Source of the DNA: an uncultured Fluviicola sp.
GTDB taxonomy: Bacteria; Bacteroidota; Bacteroidia; Flavobacteriales_D; Crocinitomicaceae
DNA length: 64,000 nucleotides
NCBI GenBank assembly: GCA_913009205.1
Contig: CAJVYC010000005.1
Location: 86,363 to 150,362 of the forward strand
Reading direction: 5' to 3'
The position numbers and the translations under genes are program-made. How positions within the stretch are numbered: the stretch's first letter is position 1; each line of letters starts with the position of its first letter. This document shows, one piece after another, positions 63,966 through 64,000 of the stretch. The notes under the pieces were generated by a model. That model had not been told where the DNA came from and did no database searches. It saw only the letters and a program-made list of their open reading frames with translations.

Positions 63966-64000
63966 ATGACACAAGTTGGAATTATCATGGGAAGCACATC
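63966..64000 (+). CDS. purE: N5-CAIR mutase PurE, 5' end only
   Basis: Eleven codons are visible before the window ends; they read MTQVGIIMGST, the start of the PurE phosphate-binding loop (GIIMGSxSD). PurE converts N5-CAIR to CAIR, the step after PurK. Confidence 0.75.
   Translation, partial: MTQVGIIMGST

Noticed and set aside
1..64000. CRISPR arrays, tRNAs, rRNAs, insertion sequences, integrases
   Set aside because: Both strands were scanned by eye for spaced repeats, transposase motifs and tRNA-like endings; none was found. Short or divergent elements could be missed without computation.

Overview
The window is AT-rich and gene-dense. It looks like the chromosome of a marine or freshwater Flavobacteriales-type bacterium (phylum Bacteroidota). 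The evidence is a full Bacteroides-aerotolerance (bat) operon, type IX secretion C-terminal domains of both kinds (type A at 14.5 kb, type B at 39.2 kb), SusC-like TonB-dependent receptors with an N-terminal carboxypeptidase-like domain, a DnaG that has lost its zinc ligands, and many exact matches to the Bacteroidota -7 promoter element TAnnTTTG just upstream of start codons. Family placement (for example Crocinitomicaceae or Cryomorphaceae) is a guess and is not made here.

Layout. 1-2967 (minus): surface polysaccharide genes (glycosyltransferase, Wza-like lipoprotein, Wzz-like chain-length/kinase protein cut by the window edge). 3-5.5 kb: peptidoglycan genes dacB and ddl, convergent. 5.7-6.2 kb: decayed secreted-protein gene. 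6.3-11.9 kb: acyltransferase, a minus-strand housekeeping operon (hpt-adk-obgE-PAP2-crcB), then purK. 12-15 kb: queD remnant, murein endopeptidase-like lipoprotein, two-FAS1-domain T9SS cargo, TspO. 15.1-26.8 kb: a carotenoid operon (crtI, crtB, crtD-like, cruF, crtZ, lycopene cyclase) behind a B12-type MerR regulator, flanked by two related TonB-dependent receptors. An in-frame dead copy of the regulator's DNA-binding domain lies just upstream of the live one. 27.3-35.6 kb: moxR, DUF58, batA-E, then rlmN. 36.9-39.3 kb: two secreted proteins. 39.4-46.8 kb: polyprenyl synthase, YwqK-like lipoprotein, dnaG, pdxJ, CBS protein, nadK, cyclophilin-FKBP fusion. 46.9-48.8 kb: two more gene relics around an outer-membrane protein. 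48.8-54 kb: lysA, a VOC gene without a normal start codon, small genes, arsC-like, prfB, gcvH, vanZ-like, tonB. 54.1-54.8 kb: a dead tandem tonB copy. 54.9-58.1 kb: deoC plus two aldehyde dehydrogenase genes, one lacking the catalytic half. 58.2-63.9 kb: YwqK-like protein, threonine dehydrogenase, and an aromatic amino-acid catabolic run hmgA-hpd-tdo. The window ends a few codons into purE.

How the genes work together. The crt genes predict a monocyclic, 1'-hydroxylated, 3',4'-desaturated, 3-hydroxylated carotenoid of the saproxanthin type, probably under light/B12 control. deoC plus aldehyde dehydrogenase would turn deoxyribose-5-phosphate into glyceraldehyde-3-phosphate and acetate. hpd, hmgA, tdo and tdh form an amino-acid catabolic block. 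The most unusual feature is the number of recognisable dead genes (at least six in 64 kb), several of them with in-frame stops and no or few frameshifts, which points to recent or ongoing gene loss.

No rRNA, tRNA, CRISPR array, insertion sequence, prophage or restriction/defence system was recognised. Promoter and terminator calls are read by eye.
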